From positions 372,001 through 436,000 of the forward strand of contig NZ_RPHB01000002.1 in the NCBI RefSeq assembly GCF_019343195.1: a DNA stretch of 64,000 nucleotides. Reading direction: 5' to 3'. Positions 62,576-64,000 of this stretch are shown here, piece after piece. Both the position numbers and the translations under genes were made by a program. The DNA comes from Arthrospiribacter ruber (lineage in GTDB: Bacteria; Bacteroidota; Bacteroidia; Cytophagales; Cyclobacteriaceae). The notes under the pieces are model-generated. The model was not told the origin of the DNA. It did no database searches and worked only from the letters and a program-made list of their open reading frames with translations. Every line of letters begins with the position of its first letter. Positions within the stretch are counted from its first letter, which is position 1.

Positions 62576-63599
62576 GCCTAAATACCCCCTGCTTTTTGTC
62601 CTCGGACTTTTGATTTGCCTGCTGTGTTTTTGGGCCAATCTGGCTGTGGGTTCCGTAAACATTCCCTTCCAGGAAGTGATCGGGAGGTTTTTCGGATCCA
62701 CCTTCAGCAAAGCTTCCTGGGAAACCATCGTGATGGACTATCGCCTGCCAAAGGCATTCACGGCTATATTAGCGGGAATTTCCCTTTCCCTCAGTGGACT
62801 TCAGATGCAGACCTTTTTCCGCAATCCACTGGCTGGACCTTTTGTATTGGGGATCAGTTCGGGAGCAAGTTTAGGCGTCGCCTTCTTGATCATGGCCGGA
62901 TCGGCCTTTGGCTGGTCAGTGTACAGCGGTAACCTGGGAGTTTGGGCCATCATCATCGCTGCAAGTACCGGAGCGGTGTTGGTCTTACTTTTGGTGAGCC
63001 TGATAGCATGGAGGGTCAAAGACAGCATGACCTTATTGATAGTAGGTTTGATGTTTGGCTCTGCTGTTTCTGCAGTGATCTCCGTGCTTGCCTACTTTAC
63101 CGAGGCCGAGCAACTCAAACTCTTTACGGTTTGGTCCATGGGCAGTTTGGGCAGTACACAGACCGATCAGTTGTTTGGCTTTGCCTTGGCCACTCTGATC
63201 GGTGCTATACCTGTAATTATGATGTTGAAATCCTACAATGCCATGTTGATGGGTGAAGCCTATGCCAGCAGTATGGGCGTCAACATCAACCGCCTGCGCT
63301 GGGCGATGATCATCAGCACCGGTATTTTGGCCGGGACAGCCACAGCCTTTTGCGGGCCCATTGCCTTTATAGGTATTGCCGTGCCCCACGTGGCCCGATT
63401 GGTATTCAAAACAGGTGATCACAGGATTCTTTTCCCCGCTTCAGCCTTGAGTGGCGCCATCATCCTTTTGGTATGCGATGCCTTCAGCCAACTGCCCGGC
63501 TCGGCCCAGACCCTACCCATCAATGCCGTCACCTCCCTTGTCGGCGCCCCTATGGTGATCTGGCTGATCTTGAGGAGAAACTTTTCGAAGGAGTTTTGA
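62565..63599 (+). CDS. btuC: BtuC/FecCD-type ABC permease
   Basis: The 344-residue permease has about ten transmembrane helices. Conserved segments include PKAFTAILAGISLSLSGLQM, NPLAGPFVLGISSGASLGVA and GPIAFIGIAVPHVARLVFKT, the last near the cytoplasmic coupling region. It is typical of vitamin B12, haem and siderophore importers. It overlaps btuF by 11 bases and is followed by repeats; the ATPase (BtuD) is not in the window and probably lies just beyond, if the locus is complete. Confidence 0.9.
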   Translation: MKDKPKYPLLFVLGLLICLLCFWANLAVGSVNIPFQEVIGRFFGSTFSKASWETIVMDYRLPKAFTAILAGISLSLSGLQMQTFFRNPLAGPFVLGISSGASLGVAFLIMAGSAFGWSVYSGNLGVWAIIIAASTGAVLVLLLVSLIAWRVKDSMTLLIVGLMFGSAVSAVISVLAYFTEAEQLKLFTVWSMGSLGSTQTDQLFGFALATLIGAIPVIMMLKSYNAMLMGEAYASSMGVNINRLRWAMIISTGILAGTATAFCGPIAFIGIAVPHVARLVFKTGDHRILFPASALSGAIILLVCDAFSQLPGSAQTLPINAVTSLVGAPMVIWLILRRNFSKEF

Positions 63600-64000
63600 G
63601 GGGGAGACTGAAGATTTTAGATTTTAGATTTTAGATTTTAGATTGGGGTGACGTTGTATAAGTACTGTTCCTTCAAAATGGGGTTTAGTCGAATCAAGAT
63701 GGTTAATTGATTTGATTAATTATCTTAGAGTCAAAATAATTTCCGCCGTGCTTTAGCCGGCGGGAAAGGCAGAGTCATAACTATTACCGACTTTAGTCGA
63801 AATATTTATTTTTTTTATAATCAATGGATATTAAAAGATTTTCTTACCTGCCCATCCCCCCTCCAAAGCGAAGCTTTATCTGTGTAAATCCGTGTCATCT
63901 GTGGTTATTATTTTTTCGATATTGAAAAGTGTAGATAGATACTTCCTTCGTCAGTATGACAAGGTGAAGCTATAATTAGTCTTTTACCTTGAATTTGCAT
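63600..64000. repeat. Gene-free end of the window with short tandem repeats
   Basis: The four copies of the unit GATTTTA (63613-63640) are followed by AT-rich sequence without an ORF. The stretch TTTATCTGTGTAAATCCGTG and ATCTGTGGTTA near 63880 is related to the CACAGATGACAGGGATCTAC segment near 54864, reversed. No known RNA is recognised. Confidence 0.55.

Overview
The window looks like a chromosomal segment from a Bacteroidota bacterium, most likely order Cytophagales (Cyclobacteriaceae-like). The reasons are a fused LpxC-FabZ gene, a PorX response regulator (type IX secretion control), DUF4296 and DUF4924 family proteins, a BtuB plus beta-propeller lipoprotein pair for B12 uptake, a tRNA gene without an encoded CCA end, and promoters of the TTTG-N20-TAnnTTTG type. 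Gene density is high, base composition is moderately AT-rich, and most genes are housekeeping or envelope functions. The lineage is inferred from gene content only.

Layout. 1-5.7 kb: the end of ftsH, an LpxH-type hydrolase, a secreted protein, a SlyD-like isomerase and an NtrC-type two-component pair. 5.7-11.9 kb: a lipoprotein, a second LpxH-like phosphoesterase with a glycosyltransferase, a large GH63-like glucosidase and RNase HII. 12-22.6 kb: a secreted protein, tRNA-Leu(GAG) with promoter and terminator, folD, a repeat-flanked four-helix-bundle gene, lepA, a DUF4924 protein, a UPF1-like helicase, an AcpH-like protein, a porin and pyrophosphatase. 22.7-27.3 kb: an unusual cluster of a ThiF/E1-like protein, a GNAT/autoinducer-synthase-like protein and a 7TMR-DISM histidine kinase, with a divergent stand-alone response regulator. 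The kinase start appears to be frameshifted at a T6 tract. 27.3-35.7 kb: ald, tsaE and porX on one strand; on the other an HD hydrolase followed by lpxD, lpxC-fabZ, lpxA and a small ABC ATPase. 35.7-44.1 kb: a lipoprotein, mutS2 with a DUF4296 lipoprotein, a DUF58/BatD-like/VWA trio, an AlkB-like membrane monooxygenase and a membrane protein. 44.2-54.3 kb: a cystathionine beta-synthase-like enzyme, a ROK kinase, a NagB-PIG-L fusion, a CBS/nucleotidyltransferase signalling protein, a GntK-Gnd fusion, a decayed amidohydrolase, a cold-shock protein and a SixA-like phosphatase.

54.3-64 kb is looser and repeat-rich. It holds a 1.1 kb repeat island, an SDR oxidoreductase, a Dph6-like ATP pyrophosphatase bracketed by small palindromes, and a corrinoid-uptake locus. 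In that locus a cobalamin riboswitch precedes btuB and a BtuG-like propeller lipoprotein on the minus strand, and btuF and btuC lie on the plus strand across another repeat island.

Functional threads are lipid A synthesis (LpxH, LpxD, LpxC/FabZ, LpxA), envelope and secretion control (PorX), amino-sugar and gluconate metabolism (ROK kinase, NagB fusion, GntK-Gnd) and vitamin B12 acquisition. The best candidate for an undescribed system is the ThiF/GNAT/7TMR-DISM kinase/response-regulator cluster at 22.7-27.3 kb, which could make and sense a small acylated or adenylated molecule. That function is an inference from domain types and gene order.
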